In this document: in pieces, positions 61,971 through 64,000 of the stretch
Numbering within the stretch: the stretch's first letter is position 1
How the letters are laid out: the number at the start of each line of letters is the position of its first letter
Origin: Micromussa lordhowensis
Lineage: Eukaryota > Cnidaria > Anthozoa > Scleractinia > Lobophylliidae
Reading direction: 5' to 3'
Assembly (NCBI GenBank): GCA_964020085.1
Contig: OZ026608.1
Location: 620,881-684,880, forward strand
Length of the DNA stretch: 64,000 nucleotides
The notes under the pieces: generated by a model
Databases searched by the model: none
What the model saw: only the letters and a program-made list of their open reading frames with translations
Told to the model about the DNA's origin: nothing
Made by a program: the position numbers and the translations under genes

Positions 61971-64000
<2,030 letters not shown>

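Overview
The window looks like nuclear DNA of an invertebrate animal, most likely an anthozoan cnidarian (stony coral or relative). It is AT-rich, its genes have many small exons with GT-AG introns, and it carries a tandem array of rhodopsin-like GPCR genes plus many small inverted-repeat elements. The species assignment is inference from gene content and repeat style; no search was run. The exon models below were built by joining reading frames, splice sites and intron phases by hand.

Region 1 (1-18 kb) holds two conserved housekeeping genes converging on each other. PSMG3 (proteasome assembly chaperone 3, four exons, + strand, 626-2358) is complete. RAD17 (checkpoint clamp-loader ATPase, 20 recognisable coding exons plus a proposed start-codon exon, - strand, 17663-3544) reads through in phase from exon to exon. 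Its introns contain several MITE-like elements and a decayed DDE transposase.

Region 2 (18-30 kb) starts head-to-head with RAD17, about 475 bp away. It holds an eight-exon gene on + for an 830-residue receptor: signal peptide, CUB domain, three Ig domains, one membrane helix, an NPxY juxtamembrane motif and a MuSK/ROR-class tyrosine kinase domain. The catalytic Asp (HRD to HRE) and the metal-binding Asp (DFG/DLG to NLG) are both replaced, so it is predicted to be a pseudokinase.

Region 3 (30.8-64 kb) is an array of eight loci related to class A GPCRs. Each has a first coding exon (N-terminus, TM1, TM2) ending at a phase-1 donor just after a [T/A]DxLT motif, and a second exon with TM3-TM7. 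One gene is on - (30842-33142). Four + genes are complete (44029-45864, 47367-48675, 51930-53223, 55783-58185), and a fifth + gene runs off the right edge (61971 onward). Two loci (38914-39163, 42182-42434) consist of an intact first exon with no second exon before the next copy. They may be alternative first exons for the shared second exon at 44879, or broken duplicates.

The strongest non-gene signal is a group of at least seven repeats with one polar design: a long inverted-repeat head, a body, and a tail carrying a CCAATCAG-N-GCGCG-type motif. All seven have head and tail in the same relative order although their other sequences differ. A second signal is the palindromic word TACATGTA, dense from 1 to about 30 kb and nearly absent from the GPCR array.
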